A stretch of 64,000 bases of DNA from Arcobacter siniprincipis (GTDB taxonomy: Bacteria > Campylobacterota > Campylobacteria > Campylobacterales > Arcobacteraceae). The DNA lies in the NCBI RefSeq assembly GCF_048571125.1, contig NZ_CP182343.1, positions 3,162,001-3,226,000 of the forward strand, in the 5' to 3' direction. The number at the start of each line of letters is the position of its first letter. Position 1 is the first letter of the stretch. Shown in pieces: positions 8,632-17,459 of the stretch. The notes under the pieces were generated by a model. The model was given only the letters and a program-made list of their open reading frames with translations. It did no database searches and was not told the origin of the DNA. Made by a program: the position numbers and the translations under genes.

Positions 8632-9075
8632 ATGCTAGACGTTACACAGATTCAAGAGATACTTCCACATAGATACCCTTTTTTACTTGTAGATAGAATT
8701 ACAAGAATGGAAGAAGGCAAAAGTATCATTGGTTTTAAAAATATCTCTATTAGTGAACCTGCTTTTATGGGACATTTCCCTGGGCATCCAATTTATCCAG
8801 GTGTATTAATTCTTGAAGGAATGGCGCAAGCTGGTGGAATCTTAGCTTTAAAAAGCAATAATTTATCATATGAAGAGATGAAAAGTAAAGTTATTTATTT
8901 CATGAGTATTGATGGGGCAAAATTTAGAACACCAGTAAAACCTGGTGATAAATTAGAATACAGAATTGAAGTAAAAAAACTAAGAGGTACTTTAATAGTG
9001 CTTGATGGTAAAGCTTTTGTTGATGATAAGTTAGTTGCAGAGGCTGAATTAAAAGCTATGGTAGTGGATAAATAA
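8632..9075 (+). CDS. fabZ: 3-hydroxyacyl-ACP dehydratase FabZ
   Basis: A 147-residue single hot-dog enzyme of normal FabZ length. The catalytic histidine lies in GHFPGHPIYPGV (near residue 49) and the catalytic glutamate in LILEGMAQAGG (near 63). The N-terminal IQEILPHRYPFLLVDRI is typical. It dehydrates beta-hydroxyacyl-ACP in fatty acid elongation and draws on the same hydroxyacyl-ACP pool as LpxA. lpxA follows after 7 bases, the usual fabZ-lpxA pairing of Gram-negative bacteria. Confidence 0.96.
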   Translation: MLDVTQIQEILPHRYPFLLVDRITRMEEGKSIIGFKNISISEPAFMGHFPGHPIYPGVLILEGMAQAGGILALKSNNLSYEEMKSKVIYFMSIDGAKFRTPVKPGDKLEYRIEVKKLRGTLIVLDGKAFVDDKLVAEAELKAMVVDK

Positions 9076-9082
9076 TAAATAT

Positions 9083-9871
9083 ATGAATAATATCCATAAA
9101 ACAGCTATAATAGAAGATGGCGCAATTATCGGTGATGATGTTACTATTGGCGCGTATACTATCATAGGCTCTAATGTAAAAATTGGAAATGGAAATATAA
9201 TTGGCTCTAACAGTGTAATTGAAGGTAAAACTACAATTGGTGACAATAATAAGATTTACTCACATGCAGCCCTTGGAACTGATCCTCAAGATTTAAAATT
9301 TGATGGTGAAGAAGTTGAACTAATTATTGGGAATAATAATAAAATTAGAGAATTTACACTTTTTAACCCCGGTACTAAAGGTGGAGGTTCAATTACTAAA
9401 ATAGGTGATGACAACCTATTTATGGGTTATGTTCATGTTGCCCATGATGTAATTATTGGGAATCATTGTGTATTTGCAAATGTTGCAACACTTGCAGGAC
9501 ATGTTGAAATTGATGATTATGTAGTTGTTGGTGGATTAACACCAATTCACCAGTTTTGCAAAATTGGAAGCCATGCTATGATTGGTGGAGGTTCTGTCTT
9601 AACTCAAGACATACCACCTTTTTGTTTAGCAGAAGGAAATAGAGCAAATCTTAGAGGTCTAAATCTAAATGGACTTAGAAGAAGACTAGGAAGAGAAGAT
9701 ATAAATGCTGTGAAAAAAGCATACAAAGATGTTTTTGAATCAGGACAGCCAATCCAAGAGATTGCAAATGAATTAGTAAAAACTCAAGATAATAAATATG
9801 TATTAGAATTTGCAAACTTTATTATAAATACAAAAAGAGGTATTCCCTTTATAAGAAAGCAGGAGAGATAG
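9083..9871 (+). CDS. lpxA: UDP-N-acetylglucosamine acyltransferase
   Basis: A 262-residue left-handed beta-helix protein with many hexapeptide repeats (pattern I-G-x-x-x-x) over about 5-190 and an alpha-helical C-terminus. Conserved stretches include VHVAHDVIIGNHCVFAN, with the catalytic His region, and GHVEIDDYVVVGGLTPIHQFCKIG. It adds the first 3-hydroxyacyl chain to UDP-GlcNAc, the first step of lipid A synthesis in the cytoplasm. It is placed between fabZ (7 bases) and clpX (5 bases), so the three are clearly co-transcribed. Confidence 0.96.
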   Translation: MNNIHKTAIIEDGAIIGDDVTIGAYTIIGSNVKIGNGNIIGSNSVIEGKTTIGDNNKIYSHAALGTDPQDLKFDGEEVELIIGNNNKIREFTLFNPGTKGGGSITKIGDDNLFMGYVHVAHDVIIGNHCVFANVATLAGHVEIDDYVVVGGLTPIHQFCKIGSHAMIGGGSVLTQDIPPFCLAEGNRANLRGLNLNGLRRRLGREDINAVKKAYKDVFESGQPIQEIANELVKTQDNKYVLEFANFIINTKRGIPFIRKQER

Positions 9872-9876
9872 AACAT

Positions 9877-11100
9877 ATGAGCAAATTAAAATGTGATTTT
9901 TGTGGAGCAATAGATAGTGCTCAAAATCCAGTAATATCAGGAGACAATGCTTGTATTTGTAAATCTTGTGTAAACGCTGCCCATGATATTATTAGTGGTA
10001 AAGAACCAGCAGAAGATGAACAAACATTAAATCCTGATGTTAAAGCAGAAAGTGAAATAAAACTTCATACACCAAGTGAATTAAAAGCTTTACTTGATGA
10101 TTATGTGGTTGGACAACATAGAGCTAAAAAGGTTCTTTCAGTTGCGGTATATAACCATTATAAAAGAATTTTTAGAAGAGATGAAATTGGTGAAGATACA
10201 GAGATTAATAAATCAAATGTTTTACTAATAGGACCAACAGGTTCTGGTAAAACACTACTTGCACAAACAATCGCAAGATATTTAGATGTTCCTTTAGCAA
10301 TAGCAGATGCTACAAGTTTGACAGAAGCTGGTTATGTTGGAGATGATGTTGAAAATGTTATTACTAGACTTTTACAAGCAGCTAATGGTGATATTAAAAA
10401 AGCAGAAACTGGAATTATTTTTATAGATGAAATTGATAAAATAGCTAGAATGAGTGAAAATAGATCAATCACTAGAGATGTATCAGGTGAAGGTGTTCAA
10501 CAAGCTATGCTTAAAATCATCGAAGGAAGTGTTGTAAATGTTCCACCAAAAGGTGGAAGAAAACATCCAGGTCAAGATATGACTCAAGTGGATACTACAA
10601 ATATCTTATTTATTTGTGGTGGTGCTTTTGACGGCTTAGAAGAGATTATCAAAAGAAAAAAAGGTAATAATGTTTTAGGTTTTAACCAAACTAAAAGTAG
10701 TAAAAAAGATGAATCTGATCTTATCTCTTTAGTTGAAGCTGATGACTTAGTTAAATATGGCCTAATTCCAGAATTAATCGGTAGATTACATATGATTGCT
10801 ACATTAAATGAGATAACAGAAGAAGATATGGTTCATATTTTAACTGAACCAAAAAATGCTTTAATAAAACAGTATATTAAACTTTTTGAGATGGACAAAG
10901 TAAATTTAGAATTTGACAAAGATGCTTTACTTGCTATTGCTAAAAAAGCAATTGAGCGAAAAACAGGGGCAAGAGGTCTTAGATCAATTTTAGAAGATAT
11001 TATGCTTGATATTATGTTTGATTTACCAAATTACAAAGAGAAAACTATCACTATTACAAAAGATGTAGTAAGTGATAAAAAAGACCCAAAAATCGCTTAA
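9877..11100 (+). CDS. clpX: ATP-dependent Clp protease ATP-binding subunit ClpX
   Basis: A 407-residue AAA+ unfoldase. The N-terminal zinc finger has Cys6, Cys9, Cys28 and Cys31. Walker A GPTGSGKT is near 119-126, Walker B IIFIDEID near 180, and the substrate-pore and sensor regions (GYVGDDVE, TGARGLRSILE) are present. It feeds proteins to ClpP, which is not in this window. Its placement between lpxA and mreB in one transcription unit ties it to envelope genes, an order I associate with Arcobacter relatives. The start ATG has a usable GGAGA site inside the lpxA end. Confidence 0.97.
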   Translation: MSKLKCDFCGAIDSAQNPVISGDNACICKSCVNAAHDIISGKEPAEDEQTLNPDVKAESEIKLHTPSELKALLDDYVVGQHRAKKVLSVAVYNHYKRIFRRDEIGEDTEINKSNVLLIGPTGSGKTLLAQTIARYLDVPLAIADATSLTEAGYVGDDVENVITRLLQAANGDIKKAETGIIFIDEIDKIARMSENRSITRDVSGEGVQQAMLKIIEGSVVNVPPKGGRKHPGQDMTQVDTTNILFICGGAFDGLEEIIKRKKGNNVLGFNQTKSSKKDESDLISLVEADDLVKYGLIPELIGRLHMIATLNEITEEDMVHILTEPKNALIKQYIKLFEMDKVNLEFDKDALLAIAKKAIERKTGARGLRSILEDIMLDIMFDLPNYKEKTITITKDVVSDKKDPKIA

Positions 11101-11121
11101 TTTAAAAAGGAGAAAGAGTAT

Positions 11122-12153
11122 ATGTTTTTAGACAAATTAATTGGATTCTTTTCTAATGATATGGCTATCGACCTTGGTACTGCGAATACTATCGTTTCTG
11201 TAAAAGGAAAAGGTATTATTATCAATGAACCATCAGTTGTAGCCGTTCAACATGATAAGTATGGAAAAGATAAAATATTAGCAGTAGGTGTTGAAGCTAA
11301 ACAGATGATAGGGAAGACACCTTTGAATATTCAAGCTGTTAGACCAATGAGAGATGGAGTTATAGCAGACTTTGAAATGACAGAGAGAATGATTAGATAT
11401 TTTATCGAAAGAGCTCACTCAAGAAAATCTTTTATAAGACCTAGAATCATCATTTGTATTCCTTATGGAATTACTCAAGTTGAAAGAAAAGCTGTAAGAG
11501 AGTCAGCGCTAAGTGCAGGAGCAAGAGAAGTATTCTTAGTGGAAGAACCAATGGCAGCTGCAATTGGGGCTGGAATTCCAGTTTCTGATCCATCTGGTTA
11601 TGTAGTTGTGGATATTGGTGGTGGTACAACTGAGATAGGTGTTACTTCACTTGGGGGATTAGTTCTATCTAAATCAATTAAAACAGCTGGTGACAGATGT
11701 GATAAAGCGATTATGGATTATGTAAGACAAAATTATAATTTATATATTGGTGAAAGAACTGCTGAAACTATCAAAATAGAAATAGGAACTGCTGTTAAAC
11801 TTGACCAAGAGTTAAAAATAAGAGTAAAAGGTAGAGATAACTCAGGACTTTTATCTACTATTGAATTAGGTTCTGAGGGTGTTAGAACAGCAATCAAAGA
11901 ACCTCTTAGAGAAATCGTTGCAGCTGTAAGAAGTGTATTAGAAGATATGCCGCCTGATTTAGCAGGTGATGTTGTTGATAATGGTGTTACACTAACAGGA
12001 GGTGGAGCACTTATTCGAGGTTTAGACACATATTTAGCTGATATTATTAAATTACCAGTTAGAGTTGCTGATGAGCCACTTTTAGCTGTAGCTTACGGTA
12101 CAAGTAAAGTATTAGATGAGGAAGCTTTATTAAGATTAATTTCTAATGAATAA
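11122..12153 (+). CDS. mreB: Rod-shape protein MreB
   Basis: A 343-residue actin-like ATPase. Phosphate and adenosine motifs are visible: MAIDLGTANTIVSVKGKG, VVVDIGGGTTEIGVTSLGG and GVTLTGGGALIRGLD. The short amphipathic N-terminus (MFLDKLIGFF) fits membrane binding. MreB filaments guide cell-wall synthesis along the cylinder. It has a strong AAGGAGAAAGAG site 21 bases after clpX, and its last 8 bases overlap mreC. Confidence 0.97.
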   Translation: MFLDKLIGFFSNDMAIDLGTANTIVSVKGKGIIINEPSVVAVQHDKYGKDKILAVGVEAKQMIGKTPLNIQAVRPMRDGVIADFEMTERMIRYFIERAHSRKSFIRPRIIICIPYGITQVERKAVRESALSAGAREVFLVEEPMAAAIGAGIPVSDPSGYVVVDIGGGTTEIGVTSLGGLVLSKSIKTAGDRCDKAIMDYVRQNYNLYIGERTAETIKIEIGTAVKLDQELKIRVKGRDNSGLLSTIELGSEGVRTAIKEPLREIVAAVRSVLEDMPPDLAGDVVDNGVTLTGGGALIRGLDTYLADIIKLPVRVADEPLLAVAYGTSKVLDEEALLRLISNE

Positions 12154-12916
12154 ACTACTCTTCGTTCTCCTTTTTATAATCATGGTTGGTCTATACATTT
12201 TTAATGTAGACCAATCATTATCTTCAAAATTTATTTTTATCAATAAAATAAAAGATTATTACACAGAAAAACTTGTAATTATTGAAGAGACCTTAACAAA
12301 ATATTTTTTTCAAGCCCAAACCATAGAAGATCTTACCCTAGAGAACCAAGATTTAAAAAAATTTAGACTACTTTATGCAGAAAAAAACTTAGAACTTACT
12401 CACATAAAAGACGTTCATGTGGACTTAAAAAACTACAAAGCTGATTTAAGACTTGCACAAGTATTATCATATGTTGAATTTGATGACTTTACAAAAGTTT
12501 GGTTAGATGCAAAAAAAACAGACTCTCAAATAGAGGGATTGATTTCTGAAAACTATTCAGCTGGAATAGTTGTAAATAAAGATAATCAAGCATTAGCTTT
12601 ATTAAATGGAAATGAAAAAAGCAATTATGCTGTTTATATAGGTGAAAATAAAGCTCCAGGAATCACCCATGGCAAAGCAAACTCAAATATCCTTTTAGCA
12701 AAATTTATTCCAATTTGGATAGATATAAAAATAGGAGATGAAGTAATAACTTCTGGTATGGATAATATCTTTTTTGAAGGCTTAAAAGTAGGTAAAGTAA
12801 TAGCAATCAAAAAAATGGCAGATATGCAAGAAGCTCAAATAGAACCTTATATTAACGCTCTTAATCAAAATTTCTTCTATATATATTCTAAAAAGTCACT
12901 AAAAAAAATTAAATAA
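12146..12916 (+). CDS. mreC: Rod-shape-determining protein MreC
   Basis: A 256-residue protein. One N-terminal membrane span (about 4-17) is followed by a coiled coil (about 45-85) and a beta-rich periplasmic part with the family pattern of an IVVNKDNQALALLNGNEKSN-type segment, then GDEVITSGMDNIFFEGLKVGKV. MreC links MreB to the periplasmic cell-wall enzymes. It overlaps mreB by 8 bases, indicating translational coupling. mreD does not follow; the next gene is a signalling protein, so mreD must be elsewhere or absent. Confidence 0.9.
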   Translation: MNKLLFVLLFIIMVGLYIFNVDQSLSSKFIFINKIKDYYTEKLVIIEETLTKYFFQAQTIEDLTLENQDLKKFRLLYAEKNLELTHIKDVHVDLKNYKADLRLAQVLSYVEFDDFTKVWLDAKKTDSQIEGLISENYSAGIVVNKDNQALALLNGNEKSNYAVYIGENKAPGITHGKANSNILLAKFIPIWIDIKIGDEVITSGMDNIFFEGLKVGKVIAIKKMADMQEAQIEPYINALNQNFFYIYSKKSLKKIK

Positions 12917-12974
12917 TTTTATTAAGTACCCAATAAGTATCTTTATGATTAAATTTACTTATAAAAGGAGTTTT

Positions 12975-14984
12975 ATGTCTAATACACTAATAAATAATTT
13001 ATCAATTTTATATGTTGAAGATGATACAACAGTTAGAGAATCATTATCTTCTACTCTAAAACTTTTAGCAAAAAAAATTTACACGGCAAATGATGGTCTT
13101 GAAGCATTAGATGTATTAAAAACTAATAAAATCGATTTAATTATAACAGATATAAAAATGCCAAATCTTGATGGCCTTGAATTATCTAAAAGAATACAAG
13201 ACTTAGATTTAAATATACCAATCTTAATCACAACAGCACATGATGAGATAGATTATTTACATAAAGCAATAGAGTTAAATGTTGATGCATTTATAACAAA
13301 ACCTTTAAATATAACTTCTTTAATACAATCAATTACAAAATTAGCAAAAATCATAATAACTAAAAAAGAGTTAGAAAAGAAAAAACACCAACTTGAACAA
13401 TTTAAAAAAGCAGTTAATTTCTCAAATTTGATTATCAATATTTCACAAGAAGGTGAGATATTAAATATCTCTACAGATAATCCATTAGAGTTTGATTTGT
13501 TTAATCCAGATAAGATAAAAATAACAAATATTAAAGAATGTTTAACAGATAAGAGCTTTTTATCAATTATAAAAAGTGCCAATGACTTAGATATATTTCA
13601 TAAGAACTTATCTTTGAAAATAGGAGAAGAACAATATACTGTAAATATAACTGCCTTTGCAAATGAACATGATGATGATATAAAAACAATAAATCTAATC
13701 CTTAAAGATTTAACAAAAACCTTAAAGAAAAAAGATGAAATAATTGAAAAACTTTATATTGATCAAGTGACAGATTTAAAAAATAAATTTGCTTTATATA
13801 AAAGAATAAATGAACTCTCTTCTATTAATTTAATGCTTTGTATAATTGATTTAGATGATTTTAGAAAACTCACAAAATTGTATGGATACAAAATGGGAGA
13901 TAAAATACTAAATATCGTTTCTAAAAAAATATTAAAAGTCATAAGTATAGAACAAACTGATAAACTTTCATTTGAATTATATAAATTAGAATCTGATAAA
14001 TTTGTACTTTTAGTTTTACCAAAAAATACTTTGGAAGAAAAAGATATAAATGCTATTACAAGAAATTTAATAAATAAGTTAGAAGAGGATTCATTTGAGA
14101 TAGAAGAGAATGTATCTTTAGATATATCTTTTACGCTTGGACTTGCATATAATGAAGAAGATGATATCTTAACAGAAGCTTTAATTGCAAAAGATGTAGC
14201 AAGAGAATTAAAAAAGGATTTTCTACTTTACAAGAAAATCAAAGGAATAAAAAATATCTTTGCTACAAATTTACAGTTACAAAAGAAAATAAAAAAAGCC
14301 TTCGATGAAGATGGAATTATTCCATATTTTCAACCAATAGTTGACAAAAATAAAAATATAGTAAAATATGAAGCCTTGGCAAGAATAATTGATACAGAAG
14401 AGAATAAAGTCTTAACTCCTTTTTTCTTTTTAGAACAAATAAAAGCTTCAAAAAACTATTCTAAATTTACAAAAACAATTATAGAAAAATCCTTAAAATG
14501 TACAAGTATTTTACAAAAAGAAATATCTATAAATCTATCTTTTGAAGATATTTCAAACCCTGAAATCATACTTTTTTTAGAAGAGAAACTACAAAAATAT
14601 AATTCTATTGTAACTATAGAATTATTGGAAAGTGAAGGGTTGAAAGATATAGAAAAGACTATTAATTTTTGCAACTTAATGAAAAGTTATGGCGCAAAAA
14701 TTGCTATTGATGATTTTGGAGCAGGATATTCAAATTTTGAATATTTTTTTACTCTACCAATAGATAAAATAAAAATAGATGGAAGCTTAATAAAAAAGGT
14801 AAATGAATACAAAGGATATGTTTTAGTAGAGTCTATAGTTGATTTCTGCAAAAAACTAGATATCAAAGTTGTTGCTGAATTTGTCGAAGATGAAAAGACC
14901 TTTGAAACTCTCAAAAGCCTTGGTGTTGATTGGTTTCAAGGATACTATTTTAGTAAACCAAAGCCTATAGAGGATTTTAAATAG
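12975..14984 (+). CDS. Response regulator with receiver, degenerate GGDEF and EAL domains
   Basis: A 669-residue protein from ATG 12975, chosen because AAAGGAG lies just before it; an upstream ATG at 12945 has no such site. Receiver domain about 5-120 has the acidic pair in YVEDD and the phosphorylated Asp59 in ITDIKMPNLDG. The GGDEF domain (about 270-420) is degenerate: the signature reads ESDKF. The EAL domain (about 435-665) keeps YEALARI near 465, the catalytic Asp pair and Gly in IDDFGAGYS, the Lys in IDKIKIDG and the late Glu in VVAEFVED. It is therefore probably a c-di-GMP phosphodiesterase switched by phosphorylation. The histidine kinase that follows, with a 1-base overlap, is the likely partner. 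Confidence 0.88.
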   Translation: MSNTLINNLSILYVEDDTTVRESLSSTLKLLAKKIYTANDGLEALDVLKTNKIDLIITDIKMPNLDGLELSKRIQDLDLNIPILITTAHDEIDYLHKAIELNVDAFITKPLNITSLIQSITKLAKIIITKKELEKKKHQLEQFKKAVNFSNLIINISQEGEILNISTDNPLEFDLFNPDKIKITNIKECLTDKSFLSIIKSANDLDIFHKNLSLKIGEEQYTVNITAFANEHDDDIKTINLILKDLTKTLKKKDEIIEKLYIDQVTDLKNKFALYKRINELSSINLMLCIIDLDDFRKLTKLYGYKMGDKILNIVSKKILKVISIEQTDKLSFELYKLESDKFVLLVLPKNTLEEKDINAITRNLINKLEEDSFEIEENVSLDISFTLGLAYNEEDDILTEALIAKDVARELKKDFLLYKKIKGIKNIFATNLQLQKKIKKAFDEDGIIPYFQPIVDKNKNIVKYEALARIIDTEENKVLTPFFFLEQIKASKNYSKFTKTIIEKSLKCTSILQKEISINLSFEDISNPEIILFLEEKLQKYNSIVTIELLESEGLKDIEKTINFCNLMKSYGAKIAIDDFGAGYSNFEYFFTLPIDKIKIDGSLIKKVNEYKGYVLVESIVDFCKKLDIKVVAEFVEDEKTFETLKSLGVDWFQGYYFSKPKPIEDFK

Positions 14985-16678
14985 TGGAACAAATAAAGAA
15001 AGAAAACTATCTAAAAAAGTTTAGTATATTATTTATCTTATCAGCTGTATCTTTTACTATTTTAATACTATGTTTTGCACTATATGAAATCGTAAAGTAT
15101 AGAGAAATCCTTTATAAAGAAAAAGCACAACATGAATATTCTCAAAAAACAAATACTATAAACAAATACTATAAAAACTATAAACAACTTTTAAAATCTA
15201 TAAAAACAAACTCTTTATTTATAACTTATATAAAAGACCCCTCTAAAGAGAATCTAAAAAACTCTATATCCCTTTTTGAAAGTTTTATATCTTATGATAA
15301 AAACATAACACAATTAAGATATATCGATATAAATGGTCAAGAACAAATAAGAATTGATAGGCCTAATATATCTAGTGATTATAAAATCATAAAAAATCCT
15401 ATTTTACAAAATAAAGAACATAGAGATTATTTTGAAAAAAGTATCAAACTAGCAAAAGGTGAAGTTTATACCTCAAAAATCGATTTAAATATAGAAAATA
15501 AAAAAATAGAAATTCCTTATAAACCAGTTTTAAGATTTGCAGTACCTATTTTTGAAGAGAATAAAAGAGTTGGTATCCTCATAATAAATATTTTTGCAGA
15601 AGAATTATTAGACACTATAAAAGAATCAAAAGATTTTGATATAACTATTTACGACCAAGATAAAGAAGTTTTAGTATCTAATAATAACTTGCAAAATGAA
15701 TGGACAAGATATTTAAAAAAAGCAAAAGTAATAAATAAAAATTCTATTATTTTTGAAGATTTATTAATAAAAAGTTCTGATTATGAGAACTTGTTTATAG
15801 CTTTTTCTTCAAAAAGTTGGCTCAATAGATTTTTGGCTTTTTTTGACTATAAAATCTTTTTATTATTTGCCTTAATTATATTCATAGCTTTTCTTTCAGC
15901 CTATTATTTAGCTAAAATCCCAAAAAAACTTTTTGATAGGATTACTTCTCAGCAAGAAATTCTAATCCAACAATCAAAAACATCTGCAATGGGAGAAATG
16001 ATAGCAATACTTGCTCATCAATGGAGACAACCTTTAAATCAAATCTCTGTTTTAATACAAGAAATAGAGTTCAAAAAGAAATTAAATCTTTTAAGTGATG
16101 AAGAGTTTGAAACTATTTCAAACAAAATAAAAAATAGTCTGTCTTATATGTCCCATACAATAAATGACTTTAGAGATTTTTTAAAACCCTCAAAAGAAAA
16201 AAATCAATTTAATATTTTAGATACGATAAAAAATACCCTTAAATTAATCGATGCAAAGTTTTTAAATGACTATGTAACATGTGAAATTATAAATAATTCT
16301 AAAAACTCAATTAAGGAGTATGATTTAATCTCATATGAAAATGAATTTAAACATGTAATAATTAATATCTTAAATAATTCAATAGATGCTTTAAAAATAA
16401 ACACTGAAGAAAATAATAAAAAAATTACAATAGAATTATTCAATAAAAAAAATATCATCATAATAAAAATTTCTGATAATGGAGGAGGAATAGAAGATTC
16501 AATAAAAGATAAAATCTTCGAACCTTATAAATCAACAAAAGAAGCACAACAAGGAACGGGACTAGGACTTTATATGTCTAAATTAATTATTGAAAATAAC
16601 TTTCATGGTAAAATATCTGCCCAAAATCTAGACAATAAAGCAGTCTTTACAATCACACTAAATAAGGACTTAGTATGA
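14984..16678 (+). CDS. Membrane sensor histidine kinase
   Basis: A 564-residue protein starting at GTG 14984, whose G is the last base of the preceding TAG stop, so translation is coupled. Membrane spans lie at about 13-35 and 286-306, enclosing a periplasmic double-Cache-like sensor with the typical RYIDINGQEQIRI strand. The kinase core has the phospho-acceptor His345 in AHQWRQPLNQ, the N box NILNNSIDAL, G1 DNGGGIED and G2 GTGLGLYMSK. No HAMP domain is evident. It probably phosphorylates Asp59 of the upstream receiver-GGDEF-EAL protein. The signal sensed is unknown. Its end overlaps the convergent ribE by 9 bases. Confidence 0.9.
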   Translation: MEQIKKENYLKKFSILFILSAVSFTILILCFALYEIVKYREILYKEKAQHEYSQKTNTINKYYKNYKQLLKSIKTNSLFITYIKDPSKENLKNSISLFESFISYDKNITQLRYIDINGQEQIRIDRPNISSDYKIIKNPILQNKEHRDYFEKSIKLAKGEVYTSKIDLNIENKKIEIPYKPVLRFAVPIFEENKRVGILIINIFAEELLDTIKESKDFDITIYDQDKEVLVSNNNLQNEWTRYLKKAKVINKNSIIFEDLLIKSSDYENLFIAFSSKSWLNRFLAFFDYKIFLLFALIIFIAFLSAYYLAKIPKKLFDRITSQQEILIQQSKTSAMGEMIAILAHQWRQPLNQISVLIQEIEFKKKLNLLSDEEFETISNKIKNSLSYMSHTINDFRDFLKPSKEKNQFNILDTIKNTLKLIDAKFLNDYVTCEIINNSKNSIKEYDLISYENEFKHVIINILNNSIDALKINTEENNKKITIELFNKKNIIIIKISDNGGGIEDSIKDKIFEPYKSTKEAQQGTGLGLYMSKLIIENNFHGKISAQNLDNKAVFTITLNKDLV

Positions 16679-17287
16679 TGCCATCATTTTATCAACTTGT
16701 CCCCAAGTCAAATCATCATTTTTTTTATCTTTTTTAAACATATTATAAATATATCTTGCAAACATATCTGTTTCTAAATTTACTTTAGAACCTATTTTGT
16801 AAGTTTTAAACAGAGTATTTTCAACAGTGTGCGGAATAATTGTAAGTCTAAAAGAGTCTTTCATAACTTCATTTACAGTCAAGGAAACTCCATCAATACT
16901 AACACTTCCCTTTGGAATAATATATTTAGAAAAAGAAGATGGTAGCGAAATTATAAAATCAGTGGAATTTCCATTTTTATTGATAGCTTTAACTATCCCT
17001 AGGCAATCCACATGACCTTGTACAATATGTCCTTCAAATCTATCACCCATCATCATAGCAGGCTCCATATGAACCTTACCTTTGTAATTTTCCATTGCCA
17101 ATATTTTTTGTGACTCAGGAGAAAGTTCCACAGAAAAAGTTCCACTTGCAACTCTCACAACTGTTAAACATGCTCCATTTATTGAGATAGAGTCTCCAAT
17201 CTTTGGTTCATATTTTGCTTTTAGTGTAAGTACATTTGATTTGAAACTTAGCACCTCAGCCATCTCTCTTATTAGTCCTGTGAACAT
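16670..17287 (-). CDS. ribE: Riboflavin synthase, alpha chain
   Basis: A 205-residue protein of two lumazine-binding repeats (about 1-90 and 95-190). Landmarks are the start MFTGLIREMAEV, SINGACLTVV in the first half, EGHIVQGHVD, and SVSIDGVSLTVNEV in the second half. It dismutates two 6,7-dimethyl-8-ribityllumazine molecules to riboflavin. It stands alone on the minus strand, not with other rib genes, and converges with the kinase gene with a 9-base overlap. No FMN riboswitch is visible in the 150 bases upstream. Confidence 0.95.
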   Translation of the reverse strand: MFTGLIREMAEVLSFKSNVLTLKAKYEPKIGDSISINGACLTVVRVASGTFSVELSPESQKILAMENYKGKVHMEPAMMMGDRFEGHIVQGHVDCLGIVKAINKNGNSTDFIISLPSSFSKYIIPKGSVSIDGVSLTVNEVMKDSFRLTIIPHTVENTLFKTYKIGSKVNLETDMFARYIYNMFKKDKKNDDLTWGQVDKMMASY

Positions 17288-17327
17288 GTTTTTCCTTTAA
17301 AATTGCTGTAAATCTTGAAATATTTGG

Positions 17328-17333
17328 TATAAT
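17328..17333 (+). promoter_or_regulatory. Probable -10 box upstream of mnmG
   Basis: TATAAT inside the palindrome GGTATAATACC, in the divergent gap between ribE and mnmG. Because the core is symmetrical it could serve either direction. It lies 127 bases before the mnmG ATG, which would leave a fairly long leader. Confidence 0.4.
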
Positions 17334-17459
17334 ACCGAAAACTTATTGAGAAGCTAATTTTAAACTATTCTAATTTTTTAACCTAACTTTCAAACACTTT
17401 TCAATATAAACAAAAAAAGATAAAGATACATTAGACAATTGTATACTTATGGAGATAAA

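Noticed and set aside
12945..12974. Ten-codon extension of the receiver-GGDEF-EAL protein
   Set aside because: The extension contains the AAAGGAG site that serves the ATG at 12975, and the receiver domain starts right after that.
17439..17459. Seven-codon N-terminal extension of MnmG from TTG
   Set aside because: The ATG at 17460 has GGAGA at the right distance and gives the conserved MKYDVIVVGGG start.
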